From contig JAUMYO010000002.1 of the NCBI GenBank assembly GCA_030528605.1, positions 1 through 64,000 on the forward strand: a stretch of DNA of 64,000 bases, read 5' to 3'. Shown here one piece after another: positions 16,636 to 25,787 of this stretch. Source of the stretch: Peptostreptococcaceae bacterium. GTDB lineage: Bacteria > Bacillota > Clostridia > Peptostreptococcales > Filifactoraceae. Within the stretch, counting starts at the first letter, position 1; each line of letters opens with the position of its first letter. The notes under the pieces are model-generated. The model searched no databases and had not been told where the DNA came from. It was given only the letters and a program-made list of their open reading frames with translations. The translations under genes were made by a program, and so were the position numbers.

Positions 16636-17835
16636 TTATTCTCCTTTAAGTTTTTTTGCCATTTCTTTTGCTAAGATCGCAAGAGAATCAAGATCTTCCT
16701 TCGTTGGAGAGGACTTTACTTCAACAATATGGTCGATAAAGTCATATTCACTTTCTTCCGCAAAAGCTTTTAGCCCTTTTACGCCGCCGCCGCTCCAGCT
16801 GAATGATCCGAAGATCCCCAAGATATGTGATTTAATATTGTTCATTTTGATGATATTGACAAGATTCGCCATTGGTGGGAATAAACCGTTATTATAAGCA
16901 CAGCTTCCCAAAATAAGACCCTTGTACTTCCAGATCTCACTGATGATATAAGATGCATGGGTTTTTGAAACATCATACATTTTTACATTTTTGATGCCTT
17001 CTTCAGCTAAGTGACGAGCTACGGTATCCGCCATTGTCGTCGTATTCCCATACATCGATCCGTAGACGATCACTACTCCGTCTTCCGTCTGGTAGTTTGC
17101 CCATTTTGCATATTCCGCAATGATCTTATCCGGATTTGTCCTCCAAACCGGTCCATGAACAGGGCAGATCATTTTGATCTCAAGACCCTCTAGTTTTTTT
17201 AACACCCCTTGTACTTGCTTCGAGTGCTTCCCGACGATGTTTGAATAATATCTTCTGGTTTCACTTTCATAAAAACTCCAGTTGATCTCATCATCAAAGA
17301 TCGGTCCGTTCAATGCCCCGAAACCGCCAAAAGCATCTTGAGAAAACAGGATCTTTTCTGAGACTTCATAACTTACCATCGATTCCGGCCAATGTACCAT
17401 CGGAGTCATGATAAACTGTAGAGTTTTAGACCCAAGCTCAAGAGAGTCTCCCTCCTTCACCTCGATCACTTTTTCTTCTCCGATGTTATAGAACGCCTTT
17501 AACATTTCTTTCGTTTTTTTGTTACCGACTAACATCACTTCCGGATAGTTATTGATCACGGTTTGGATCGAACTTGAGTGATCCGGCTCCATATGATGGA
17601 TCACTAAATAATCCAGCTTCTTTCCATCAAGTGCATCCTCCAGCTTAGCCAAGAAATCATCGACTTTGTTGATCTTAACGGTATCAAGAAGAGCTGTTTT
17701 TTCGTCTACGATCAAGTATGAATTGTAAGTCACTCCGTCATACAGCGGCCACATATTTTCAAACAAAACCGTTTCTCTGTCATTGACACCGATATAAAAA
17801 ATATCTTTGGTCACATTTACTGATAAGGTATTCAT
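16636..17835 (-). CDS. fprA: A-type flavoprotein (flavodiiron protein) FprA
   Basis: Cytoplasmic flavodiiron protein that reduces O2 to water, or NO, as an anaerobe's defence. The metallo-beta-lactamase half carries the diiron ligands HMEPDH (residues 81-86), a later Asp (FSQDAFGG) and His (CPVHGPVW). The flavodoxin half starts near residue 255 with the FMN loop VYGSMYGNTTT and includes FGSFSWSGGG. At 399 residues it is the two-domain class A type, without a rubredoxin tail. It lies between rnr and smpB, which are adjacent in most relatives. GGAGGG precedes the ATG. Confidence 0.94.
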   Translation of the reverse strand: MNTLSVNVTKDIFYIGVNDRETVLFENMWPLYDGVTYNSYLIVDEKTALLDTVKINKVDDFLAKLEDALDGKKLDYLVIHHMEPDHSSSIQTVINNYPEVMLVGNKKTKEMLKAFYNIGEEKVIEVKEGDSLELGSKTLQFIMTPMVHWPESMVSYEVSEKILFSQDAFGGFGALNGPIFDDEINWSFYESETRRYYSNIVGKHSKQVQGVLKKLEGLEIKMICPVHGPVWRTNPDKIIAEYAKWANYQTEDGVVIVYGSMYGNTTTMADTVARHLAEEGIKNVKMYDVSKTHASYIISEIWKYKGLILGSCAYNNGLFPPMANLVNIIKMNNIKSHILGIFGSFSWSGGGVKGLKAFAEESEYDFIDHIVEVKSSPTKEDLDSLAILAKEMAKKLKGE

Positions 17836-17907
17836 TTTTTCCCTCCATAATAATCAAAATAACTAACAAGAATATTTTACTATTTTATTAGAAAAAAAGC
17901 TATCATT

Positions 17908-20025
17908 TTATAGATTTTCTTCTAAAGAAAGTATGATCTCTCTAAAAACAAAATCGACCTTATCCACTATTACCCGAACTTTATCACCGATCTGATATTT
18001 CCCTTGAAAAGTTTCACCGATGTCTGAGCTATCCATTATTGCACTCGGATAGCCATTGGTCAGATCCGTATATCGTATCAGACCTTCGATCGAATTATTT
18101 AACAGAACATATACTCCAAAATTAGTAAAATTAATGATCTTGCCTTCATATACCTCGCCTATATGATCCGACATATAATAGCAAGCCAATATATCATCGA
18201 TCGTGCGCTCCAGGTCGATCGCTCTCATTTCGGATGAAGAAGTTTTCTCAGCAACATCAGGGAGTATTTTTTCATAATGATCCATTCTCGAAAGGTCCAT
18301 TTTCCCATGGAGAGTATCTTTGATGATCCGATGGATCTGTAAGTCGGGGTATCTTCTGATCGGTGATGTAAAATGAGTATAACATCTGGAAGCCAGACCG
18401 AAATGAGATCCGTTTTTTGAAGAATATTTTGCCTTTTGCATCGATCGGAGTAGATTATAACTGATCAGATCTTTTTCAGGAAGTTCTGCAGTTTTTTCCA
18501 TTATGCTCTGAATATCACGAGGATAGATCACTCCATCTTTATGAGCTTTGGGTTTGACGTCCAGTCTTTCCAAAAGAGGATAGATCGATCCCAATTTTTC
18601 AGAGCTGGGCATTTCATGCACTCGATACAAGAACGGGATCTCTTGGAGAAAAAAGCTTTCCGCTATCGTCTCGTTTGCTGCGATCATAAAATCTTCGATG
18701 ATCCGGTTCGCAGTACGAATATCTCTGGAGCCGACGCCAACAACTTGATCATTGTCAAAATAAAACTGCGTTTCAGGAAGATCAAAGTCGATACTCCCCC
18801 TTTTTTTTCGATTTTCTCTTAACAGGTCCGACAGCTGTTTCGACAAGGTCAACGATCTTAGTAGCTCGTGACCGGCAGATTCTACAAGCTCTCCTTTATT
18901 CTCTTCCAGATAGTCTGATACTTGATCATAGACCAAGCGATATTTGGACTCGATAACTCCTTCGGAAACACGGTGAGATATCAGCCTCCCTCGTTCATCA
19001 AATCTCATGATCAATGCCAAAACCAGTTTTTTGTTACCGGGACTGAGCGAACAAAGCTCATTCGATAGTTTTTCCGGCAACATCGGGATCACGCGGTCAG
19101 CAAAGTAGATAGATGTTCCTCTAGAAAGCGCCTCTTTATCTAATGGAGAGTTTTCCTGAACGAAATGACTTACATCCGCAATATATACCCCGAGCTCAAA
19201 ACCGTTATCTTCTAAACGCTTTATCGAGATGGCATCATCAAGGTCTTTTGAATCCGCTCCATCTATCGTGAAGATCAGTTCATCAAAGTATTCTCTTTTA
19301 AGGATCTCTTTTTTTACAAACGAGTCGTCGAGCAGATGCAGCTGCTTTTTTGTTTTTTGAGAAAAATCTTCAGGAATTTTTCTTTTGATCAATTCGCTTT
19401 GAATATCGACCGTCAGATTTTTTTCTTTTCCTATCACCGAAACGATAAGCCCCTCGGGTTTTTTCCCCCGCTCCGGAAAACGAATGATCTTACAAGAAAC
19501 GATATCGTTTTGCTTCGCACCGTTAAAAAGTTTTTTTGGGATATAGATATCGTATTGGATACGGCGATCTTCCGGGATAACAAAAGCGAAATTTTTATTT
19601 CTTACAAAACGACCGACGATAATGTCCGTGTTTCGGTCGATTATCGCTTTGACATAACCTTCCGCCCTTAGACCTCCTACTGCTTCTTTACTGATCTTAT
19701 ACAAAACTTCATCTTGGTCCATGGCATAGTTGATATCCGGCGGGGCAATGAAAACATCGCCTTGCTCTCCGGAAATAAAACCATAGCCTTTAGAATTGAT
19801 CGAAATGATGCCTCGTTGATAACCGTTCTTTTCGGACAGTCCGTATCGGCCATTCCTATTCTTGATAAGGATCCCTCTTTGTGTCATATCCAAGATCACC
19901 TTTTTAACGCTCTCTTGCTCCGTTTTCCCTCGAGAAAAGATCTTAGCAAGCTCATCAAGTGACAGGTTACGGTATGACCCTTCCTCCATCAACTGAATGA
20001 TCGCCTCCGAAATTTTTTGCTTCAT
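17908..20025 (-). CDS. rnr: Ribonuclease R
   Basis: Processive 3'-5' exoribonuclease that degrades structured RNA and works with trans-translation. The 705-residue protein has an N-terminal winged-helix region (about 1-65), two cold-shock domains (about 70-220), the RNB catalytic domain and a C-terminal S1 domain (about 620-700). The RNB core shows TIDGADSKDLDDAIS near residue 254, with the catalytic Asp cluster. Typical motifs ADVSHFV and YTHFTSPIRRYPDLQ follow. GGAG lies upstream of the ATG. smpB is two genes downstream, in keeping with their shared role. Confidence 0.95.
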   Translation of the reverse strand: MKQKISEAIIQLMEEGSYRNLSLDELAKIFSRGKTEQESVKKVILDMTQRGILIKNRNGRYGLSEKNGYQRGIISINSKGYGFISGEQGDVFIAPPDINYAMDQDEVLYKISKEAVGGLRAEGYVKAIIDRNTDIIVGRFVRNKNFAFVIPEDRRIQYDIYIPKKLFNGAKQNDIVSCKIIRFPERGKKPEGLIVSVIGKEKNLTVDIQSELIKRKIPEDFSQKTKKQLHLLDDSFVKKEILKREYFDELIFTIDGADSKDLDDAISIKRLEDNGFELGVYIADVSHFVQENSPLDKEALSRGTSIYFADRVIPMLPEKLSNELCSLSPGNKKLVLALIMRFDERGRLISHRVSEGVIESKYRLVYDQVSDYLEENKGELVESAGHELLRSLTLSKQLSDLLRENRKKRGSIDFDLPETQFYFDNDQVVGVGSRDIRTANRIIEDFMIAANETIAESFFLQEIPFLYRVHEMPSSEKLGSIYPLLERLDVKPKAHKDGVIYPRDIQSIMEKTAELPEKDLISYNLLRSMQKAKYSSKNGSHFGLASRCYTHFTSPIRRYPDLQIHRIIKDTLHGKMDLSRMDHYEKILPDVAEKTSSSEMRAIDLERTIDDILACYYMSDHIGEVYEGKIINFTNFGVYVLLNNSIEGLIRYTDLTNGYPSAIMDSSDIGETFQGKYQIGDKVRVIVDKVDFVFREIILSLEENL

Positions 20026-20048
20026 CCCTTTTCTCCTCTCAAAAAAAC

Positions 20049-20765
20049 TTAGTCAATGGGCACTACCTCGCCCCTTTTGTTTATGCTGTGAACGATCGTA
20101 TCGCTGCCCTTACGATCCATATGATCCTTAAACTTTGTCGTGATACTGAAGCAGTCTTGAAAATGTAAAGGGATAAAATGTTTCGGTCTCATATCTTCGA
20201 TGAACTTTTCTCCACCATAGTAATACGCTTTTTCCAATCTGGGATCGACCGGGAAAAAAGCGATATCGATCTTTTCTTTATGGATCTTACTCATCTCATC
20301 AAAAAATATCTCTTTAGCATGAGCGCGTTCAGTGTCCGTCTCCCCTTCCCAATGCCACCAGTTTAAGTCCCCTGCATGGAATATATTTTTCCCCTCCAGA
20401 TGGACCAGAAAACTGATCCCTTCATCCGTAGAGCCAAAAGTTTTGATATTCAATCCACTAAATCCAAAAGTTTCGTATGGACCACAGACCTTTATATTCG
20501 GCGCATCGTTGACCTTAACATCATTTGATATCACATAGCTTGCATCATTTATCAAGCGGAAGATCTCTTTATCATAATGATCATAGTGCGAGTGTGAAAC
20601 AAAGAAGATCACTTTTTTATTTGCCGGAAAACTTTTTTCACAAAGCTGTCCGCAATCCTTCATTTTTTGTTTAGAGCAATTGTCTTTGAAATAGTCAAAA
20701 ACAAGAAAATATCGTTCTGTTTCGATAGTTATTCCACTATGAAATAAATAAGTTATTTTCAACAT
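20049..20765 (-). CDS. MBL-fold metal-dependent hydrolase
   Basis: A 238-residue metallo-beta-lactamase-fold protein. The metal-binding signature is SHSHYDHYDKEIF (about residue 57). Further ligands are a His and Asp in IFHAGDLNWWHWEGE (about 130) and a late His in HFIPLHFQDCF (about 195). The form is close to UlaG/UPF0173-like cytosolic hydrolases rather than to antibiotic-hydrolysing enzymes. No signal peptide is seen. A GGGAGG site precedes the ATG. Located between oadA and rnr; its substrate is not predictable. Confidence 0.82.
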   Translation of the reverse strand: MLKITYLFHSGITIETERYFLVFDYFKDNCSKQKMKDCGQLCEKSFPANKKVIFFVSHSHYDHYDKEIFRLINDASYVISNDVKVNDAPNIKVCGPYETFGFSGLNIKTFGSTDEGISFLVHLEGKNIFHAGDLNWWHWEGETDTERAHAKEIFFDEMSKIHKEKIDIAFFPVDPRLEKAYYYGGEKFIEDMRPKHFIPLHFQDCFSITTKFKDHMDRKGSDTIVHSINKRGEVVPID

Positions 20766-20821
20766 ATCCGTCCTCCCTTCTCTTCTTCTTAGTTTAACAC
20801 AATCGAAATAATATTACAAAC

Positions 20822-20850
20822 AAAAAGACTAGGGCACATAGCCTAGTCTT
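20822..20850 (-). terminator. Rho-independent terminator after oadA
   Basis: On the minus strand a 9-bp perfect stem (AAGACTAGG / CCTAGTCTT, 8-base loop) is followed by TTTTTG. It lies about 75 bases past the oadA stop, and no other minus-strand gene intervenes. A separate near-palindrome, ATCGATCCATTGGATCGAT (20,868-20,886), lies just before it. Confidence 0.85.
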
Positions 20851-20927
20851 CATCATCATTTGAAACATCGATCCATTGGATCGATACAACTATTCTATAA
20901 AAGTGTTCACACTCTTATCCTGCCATG

Positions 20928-22313
20928 TTACACCGGATGATTATTATTTTCCGGAGAGTACAAGGTCGATTCGATCTTATTATGGAGTGCCCACTTATTC
21001 TCTAAAAACTTTCGACCCGAGTCAGGGAACAGTGCATAGATCAAAACATCCTCCTCGGTATTCGCAAGCCCGCCGATCTCTTTTTTAAATTCTTCATAGG
21101 ATCTTGTCGCTGATTTTGTAGCATCCATCCCCTTCAGTATCGAATCGATCACCTCTTGCGCGATCGGAGCCGGAGGCGATCCATAATTTCCGGAAACATA
21201 ATCTTTGATCTCCGTCGGAGCCATTTTATATCGCTCCCCCAAAATAACATTAAATACAGCCTGTGTACCGACCATTTGGCTCATCGGCGTTACAAGAGGC
21301 GGATATCCAAGATCCTTACGAATATTCGGCACTTCTTCCAAAACCTCTTTGAAACGATGTTCATTATTTTGCTGCTTCAACTGCAACAATAAGTTGGAAA
21401 GCATTCCTCCCGGAACCTGATAGATCAATGTTTTTACATCCGGGATCAAAAGCTTGGTATCAAAGATCCCATTATCGATATATTTTTTTCTGACGGTTGC
21501 AAAATGCTCAGCGATCTTCTCTAGGCTCTCAAAGTTCAGACCTGTTTCAAATCCGAGATTTTCTAAAGCCATAGCAACCGATTCAGTAGGAGGTTGCGAA
21601 GTTCCCCCTGCAAAAGTCGAGATCGCCGTATCGACTCTTGTAGCTCCCGCACGGATGCCTTCGATATAATTTAACTCAGCCATTCCGGATGTAGAATGTG
21701 TATGAATGATAATATCCAGATCGATATTTGCTTTTAAAGCTTCTACTAATTCTTTCGTTACTTTTGGAAGCAATATTCCGGACATATCTTTGATCGCTAT
21801 AGAGTGTGCACCCAATTCTTGATATTGTCTTGCTAATCGAACATAATAATCGATCGTATGGATCGGGCTGATCGTATATACGATCGCCGCTTGTGCATGT
21901 CCTCCATATTTATTGATAGATCTTATACTGGTTTCAATATTGCGGTGATCATTCAATGCGTCAAAAACTCGGATGATATCGATTCCGTTTTCGATCGACT
22001 TCTTAACGAACAGATCCACGACCTCGTCGCTATAGTGCTTATATCCCAAAATATTTTGACCTCTAAGAAGCATTTGAAGCTTTGTATTTTTTACATTTTT
22101 TCGGATCGTTCGAAGTCGTTCCCACGGATCTTCATCTAAAAAACGAATGCAGGCGTCAAATGTAGCTCCGCCCCACATTTCCAGAGAATAATATCCCGCT
22201 TTATCCAATTCTTCTAAGATCGGCAACATATCCTCTGTCGACATTCTCGTTGCCATCAAAGACTGGTGTGCATCACGCAACACCGTATCTGTTATAGAAA
22301 TCTTCCTACTCAT
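20928..22313 (-). CDS. oadA: Oxaloacetate decarboxylase alpha / pyruvate carboxylase subunit B-type carboxyltransferase
   Basis: Carboxyltransferase of the OadA/PycB/transcarboxylase-5S family. The TIM-barrel starts TDTVLRDAHQSLMATR with the metal-binding Asp and continues with MWGGATFDACIRFL (about residue 46). The carboxylated Lys is in AIKDMSGILLPK (about 173) and the metal-binding His pair in IIHTHSTSGM (about 206). The frame ends at 461 residues, so the C-terminal biotinyl domain with its MKM motif is absent. A separate biotin carrier must supply the carboxyl group. No carrier, beta or gamma subunit, or biotin carboxylase is in the window. AAAGGAG lies before the ATG, and a terminator follows. 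Confidence 0.88.
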   Translation of the reverse strand: MSRKISITDTVLRDAHQSLMATRMSTEDMLPILEELDKAGYYSLEMWGGATFDACIRFLDEDPWERLRTIRKNVKNTKLQMLLRGQNILGYKHYSDEVVDLFVKKSIENGIDIIRVFDALNDHRNIETSIRSINKYGGHAQAAIVYTISPIHTIDYYVRLARQYQELGAHSIAIKDMSGILLPKVTKELVEALKANIDLDIIIHTHSTSGMAELNYIEGIRAGATRVDTAISTFAGGTSQPPTESVAMALENLGFETGLNFESLEKIAEHFATVRKKYIDNGIFDTKLLIPDVKTLIYQVPGGMLSNLLLQLKQQNNEHRFKEVLEEVPNIRKDLGYPPLVTPMSQMVGTQAVFNVILGERYKMAPTEIKDYVSGNYGSPPAPIAQEVIDSILKGMDATKSATRSYEEFKKEIGGLANTEEDVLIYALFPDSGRKFLENKWALHNKIESTLYSPENNNHPV

Positions 22314-22635
22314 ACAGAATCTCCTTTTCTACTATATTACATAAGTTAACATAAAACGGAATAAAAATACAGAGTTTCTTATGCGCTCGAAACTATTCTT
22401 TCCATCCTTGCATTTTTTGTATAATCTTTGTCTAACTTTAGGACCGTGTGAGCTCTTATTATATTTGATACATAGGATCTTGTACCGGCAAAACGATCTG
22501 CTATCCGGTATCATTAGGATCTCAGAGCACTCAGCACGATCCCAAAAAGGTCTATCCCTATTCTTGTCGAGCTGAACTTTGAATAAAGAAAAAAATTTTG
22601 TTATTAAAAAGTCGATCTGGATGAATGATTTTCCT
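22314..22635. other. Intergenic stretch between rluB and oadA, no gene supported
   Basis: About 320 bases without a convincing gene. Two short frames (64 codons +, 60 codons -) lack ribosome binding sites and family features. A TATAAT hexamer occurs on the + strand near 22,420 without a good -35. The AAAGGAG site for oadA lies at the low end. A weak GTACCGG ... CCGGTAT inverted repeat is present near 22,480-22,510. Confidence 0.5.
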
Positions 22636-23346
22636 TCAATTGAGACTCATTAGGTAGCGGACCTCTTTCTTTGACAGGGCACGAAATTCTCCGGGTCTCA
22701 GATCATTTAAGTAGAGTTCCCCGATTTGTAATCGTTTCAGATATCTAACTCGTAAACGCTGTGTTTCAAACATTCGGCGTACTTGTCGATTCTTTCCTTC
22801 ACCTATCGTGATGATACATTTGTTCGTACTTGTTCCAACGCCGACTTTCTTAATTTTACATTTTTTTGTTACATGATCTCCGATGTCCACTCCTGACTCC
22901 AGATTTCGGATATTTTGAATAGTGATAGGTCGATCCAATTCAACATAATATGTCTTATCGATATTGTTGCTGGGGTGGATCAATTTATTAGCGATCTCGC
23001 CATCATTTGTTAAGATCAGGAGCCCCTCGGTTTCATAATCCAATCTTCCGATCGGATATAAGCGTTGCTTGAAATGCTTCCCGACGATATCCATTACCGT
23101 TTTTCTGCCCCTGTCATCACTTGCAGAAGAAATATAACCGGATGGCTTATTCAGCATAACATAGATCTTGGTGTCTTCTAATATGATCCGCTTTCCTTGG
23201 ATCGTAACTACATCGTTTTTGGAAACGACTCTCGAAAAGTCCCGGACCTTTTCTCCGTTGACAAACACTTCTCCTCTCTCGATCAGCTCATCCGCTTTTC
23301 TTCTGGAGCAATGACCACAATGTGCTATATATTTATTTATCCTCAT
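22636..23346 (-). CDS. rluB: Pseudouridine synthase RluB/RsuA family
   Basis: Makes pseudouridine in rRNA (the RluB target is U2605 of 23S rRNA in E. coli). Residues 1-60 form an S4 RNA-binding domain (MRINKYIAHCGHCSRRKADELI). The catalytic domain contains the active-site Asp in PIGRLDYETEGLLILTNDGE (about 98-117). GEGKNRQVRRMFE (about 178) is typical of the RsuA/RluB/RluE/RluF group. At 236 residues it fits RluB, but RsuA or RluE specificity cannot be excluded. It lies downstream of the tRNA-Leu terminator. Confidence 0.88.
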   Translation of the reverse strand: MRINKYIAHCGHCSRRKADELIERGEVFVNGEKVRDFSRVVSKNDVVTIQGKRIILEDTKIYVMLNKPSGYISSASDDRGRKTVMDIVGKHFKQRLYPIGRLDYETEGLLILTNDGEIANKLIHPSNNIDKTYYVELDRPITIQNIRNLESGVDIGDHVTKKCKIKKVGVGTSTNKCIITIGEGKNRQVRRMFETQRLRVRYLKRLQIGELYLNDLRPGEFRALSKKEVRYLMSLN

Positions 23347-23451
23347 AATACTCTCTCATCAAAAAAACATTTTGGTATCCGATCCGATTTTGATCTCTTT
23401 CAGTCTTTTACTCCGATTTCGATCAACATCAGACATCCCTATCGATCAATT

Positions 23452-23482
23452 ATAAAAAAAGACCAAAACAAAAGTTTCAGTC
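23452..23482 (-). terminator. Rho-independent terminator after tRNA-Leu
   Basis: On the minus strand GACTGAAAC and GTTTTGGTC pair over 9 positions (two G-U pairs) around a TTTT loop, followed by seven Ts. It begins 7 bases after the encoded CCA end of the tRNA. Confidence 0.8.
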
Positions 23483-23488
23483 TTACTT

Positions 23489-23574
23489 TGGTGCCGACGG
23501 TGAGACTCGAACTCACACGCTTTTGAGGGCGGCGGATTTTGAGTCCGCTGCGTCTGCCATTCCGCCACGTCGGC
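23489..23574 (-). tRNA. tRNA-Leu (anticodon CAA)
   Basis: An 86-base cloverleaf on the minus strand. The acceptor stem is GCCGACG pairing with CGTCGGC, the discriminator is A, and CCA is encoded. The D arm has TGGC...GCAGACGCA. The anticodon stem GCGGA/TCCGC encloses the loop CTCAAAA, which reads CAA. A long variable arm follows, as expected for leucine tRNAs. The T arm is GTGAG TTCGAGT CTCAC. It decodes UUG. It has its own promoter and terminator, so it is a single-gene transcript. Confidence 0.97.
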
Positions 23575-23596
23575 ATTTACTATTAACGACTTTGAT

Positions 23597-23625
23597 ATTC
23601 TAACATATTTTGATCGCTAAATCAA
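23597..23625 (-). promoter_or_regulatory. Sigma-A promoter of tRNA-Leu
   Basis: On the minus strand TTGATT and TAGAAT are separated by exactly 17 bases, and TG-T before the -10 makes it an extended -10 element. The predicted start lies about 15 bases before the mature tRNA 5' end. Confidence 0.8.
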
Positions 23626-23763
23626 GAGAAAAATATACTTTCGATAAAAAATTCTTTCTCGAAAGATCTCGATTTAGCTAAAAGCTCTTCAAATCACTAA
23701 TAGCAAAGTATAAAGCTGATACGATCATCCGGTAAGACACGATACCAAGTACAGTTTTGATAA

Positions 23764-23837
23764 GGCTACTATTCCCTACAGGCTATGAAAAATAAAAATG
23801 CTGCTAAGTGTCGGTTCTAAAGAAATAATAGTATAAC
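23764..23837 (+). repeat. Dispersed repeat, copy D (internally deleted)
   Basis: About 74 bases. It begins GCTACTATT and jumps directly to the right half of the element (CCCTACAGGCTATGAAAAAT, then ATGCTGCTAAGTG and TTCTAAAG), ending AATAATAGTATAA. Compared with the full copies at 24,436, 25,588 and 38,434 it lacks about 60 central bases. Confidence 0.65.
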
Positions 23838-24435
23838 CGAGTGTATCTTAGAAGATCTCAGGAGGAACAACTTCTTTGGACTTTGCTTCAATGTTTAGGA
23901 AGTTATAGAAAACGACAGCCGATCGTTCACAGAAATATGTAAATTTGCTGTAGAATATTTGCATTCCAAGCTCAATGATAGCTTCCCGGACAGTGACCTT
24001 ATCCGATATCCGTATAGACAACTGTGTTTTTAGGAAGTAGATTTTTTTGACATTGACCATGTGTTCTTATACTAAGGCTCTCTAAGTTATAAAAGTTTTG
24101 TTATTTCTCTTGCATTCACGGATCGTTTACGATAAACTTTAATAACTGCATTCTTTTTGCTGACGTTCTGCCGGCAAACCTTCGACAACGGCGAGCTCTT
24201 CATTCTATCTACTTTAGCATTTGTCTTAAAATACAGAGAATATCGAAGGAAAATATCACAACGATCGGATATTCTCCAATGTCGTTCTCTGGTCCGGATG
24301 CCATACAGAAAAATATCCCGTTGTTATGGTCTACACTCCGCCGGTAATGAATGAGAAAGAGGGTGTGATCTTTTGAGTAGAGTTCAGTATAAAGAGATCT
24401 TTAGCACTTTCACAAAAGTCGTTCGGATTTATTTT

Positions 24436-24568
24436 CTAATACTATTATCCAATAAAACGAATACACATACAGTTCCGATGGAACGGTCGGCAGCGGGAGC
24501 ACGATTCTTTACAAACTATAAAAAACAAAAATGTTGACAAGTAGTAGATTTAACGGAGATCAGTATAA
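24436..24568 (+). repeat. Dispersed repeat, copy A
   Basis: About 133 bases. Left end AATACTATTATCCAATAAAA, then ACAGTTCCGATGGAA, the conserved block CTATAAAAAACAAAAATGTT, and a right end reading AGTATAA. Over the last 36 positions it matches copy C at 26 sites without gaps. It lies just upstream of rbgA; its right end is about 44 bases before the start codon. Confidence 0.7.
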
Positions 24569-24612
24569 GAGATCCGCCTTATCCACAGAGACCTGTTAAG
24601 CATGGAGGAACA

Positions 24613-25479
24613 ATGGAAAATAAAATGAATATCAACTGGTATCCCGGGCATATGAAAAAAACAAAAGAACTTTTGAAAAGCAATATGGGATTGATCGATA
24701 TCGTAGTAGAAGTGGTCGACAGTCGTATTCCTGCTTCAAGCAAAAATCCTGATATTGATGATCTTGCACATAATAAAACGCGTATCATCATACTCAACAA
24801 AGAGGATCTCGCCGACCCTCATGTTACCGCGCAATGGATCAAATATTATGAGGATAGAGGATATATAGCGATCTCGTTTAATGCGATCTCATCAACGAAC
24901 ATGAATAAAATACTGTCTGCCATCGAAAAGGCTTTTTCTCCTACAAAGGAGCGACTTGAGAAAAAAGGGATCCTTTCACGAGCACCTCGTATTTTGATTG
25001 TTGGCGTTCCAAATTCCGGAAAATCATCACTGACCAATAAATTATCCGGTAAAAAAGCGGCACAAACAGGAGACCGCCCCGGTGTAACGAAAGGAAAACA
25101 ATGGGTCCGGATCCGAGGAGGGCTGGAGATGCTTGATACTCCCGGGATACTATGGCCAAAGTTTCAAGATGATACCGTCTCCCTGATGTTGGCTTTTACC
25201 GGCGCGATCAAAGAGGATGTTTTGGATATTGAAGAGATCGGTTTTGAGTTTATTCGTTTCATGCAAAAAAATTATTTTGAAGATCTAAAAGCAAGATATC
25301 GGCTCAATTCTTCAAAAGATCAGGAAACGATCGAGATCATGAATGAAATTGCTACCAATCGAAATTTTTTTATCCGCGGAAAAGAGATCGATCTCCTTAG
25401 AACAGCTAAAACGGTTCTCAATGAGTTTCGATGCGGTCAGCTGGGAAGAATAACGTTGGAAAATCCTTCCGACCAATGA
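24613..25479 (+). CDS. rbgA: Ribosome biogenesis GTPase RbgA (YlqF)
   Basis: Circularly permuted GTPase for late 50S assembly. The G motifs appear in permuted order: G4 as ILNKEDLAD (about residue 57), then G1 as GVPNSGKSSLTN (about 132), then G3 as DTPGI (about 176). The start INWYPGHMKKTKE is the family hallmark. At 288 residues it is full length. GGAGG lies 4 bases before the ATG. It is one of only three genes on the plus strand here, flanked on both sides by repeat copies. In Bacillus its gene is next to rnhB, and rnhB is the next gene here too, but in opposite orientation. Confidence 0.95.
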   Translation: MENKMNINWYPGHMKKTKELLKSNMGLIDIVVEVVDSRIPASSKNPDIDDLAHNKTRIIILNKEDLADPHVTAQWIKYYEDRGYIAISFNAISSTNMNKILSAIEKAFSPTKERLEKKGILSRAPRILIVGVPNSGKSSLTNKLSGKKAAQTGDRPGVTKGKQWVRIRGGLEMLDTPGILWPKFQDDTVSLMLAFTGAIKEDVLDIEEIGFEFIRFMQKNYFEDLKARYRLNSSKDQETIEIMNEIATNRNFFIRGKEIDLLRTAKTVLNEFRCGQLGRITLENPSDQ

Positions 25480-25587
25480 TCCGATCTCTATGGATGATAT
25501 TCCCCGACATTCGTTGGACCACCGTATCGATCGCATCAAATAAAGTATGAGAATGATCTTTACGCTTCCGATCCGGTTTCAGTTTTA

Positions 25588-25725
25588 GTATCAGACTATT
25601 ATCCAACAAAATGAGCATATAAACGCAGTTCCGATGGGATACTGCAGCAGCGCGCTCGCAATTTCCCACAAGCTATAAAAACCAAATGTTGTTAAGTGAT
25701 CGATCTAAAAAATAATAATATCAGA
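25588..25725 (+). repeat. Dispersed repeat, copy B
   Basis: About 138 bases between the convergent 3' ends of rbgA and rnhB. It contains ACTATTATCCAACAAAATGA, GCAGTTCCGATGGGA, GCTATAAAAACCAAATGTTG and TTAAGTGAT, and ends AATAATAATA. The phrase TATCAGACTA occurs at both edges (about 25,589 and 25,719) as a direct repeat, possibly a target-site duplication. Confidence 0.7.
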
Positions 25726-25744
25726 CTACACTTCCTCCCTTTTG

Positions 25745-25781
25745 TAAAAAATAGAGACCTTACTGCAGCAAAAGGTCTCTA
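25745..25781 (-). terminator. Rho-independent terminator after rnhB
   Basis: On the minus strand a 10-bp perfect stem (TAGAGACCTT / AAGGTCTCTA, 10-base loop) is followed by TTTTTT. It starts 6 bases past the rnhB stop. Confidence 0.9.
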
Positions 25782-25787
25782 GTCATA

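Larger units (their letters stand above)
23626..24612. other. Gene-poor kilobase between tRNA-Leu and rbgA
   Basis: Nearly 1 kb with no supported gene. The open frames present (70 codons - at 23,848-24,060; 65 codons + at 24,157-24,354) have no ribosome binding site and no recognisable domain, so I do not call them. It holds two copies of the dispersed repeat (23,764-23,837 and 24,436-24,568). It also has a duplicated phrase TCAGTATAA-GAGATC at about 24,383 and 24,560, on either side of the second copy. The GATC tetranucleotide is sparser here (11 in 1,020 bases by eye) than in neighbouring genes. Decay of a former mobile element is possible but not shown. Confidence 0.5.

Noticed and set aside
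23848-24060. 70-codon minus-strand frame in the gene-poor kilobase
   Set aside because: No ribosome binding site, no recognisable domain, and it borders a repeat. Not called as a gene.
24157-24354. Possible transposase fragment (contains TFDNGELF, which recalls the DNG of IS30-type enzymes)
   Set aside because: Only that short phrase fits. The sequence after it does not match the next IS30 motifs in any frame, so it is probably chance.
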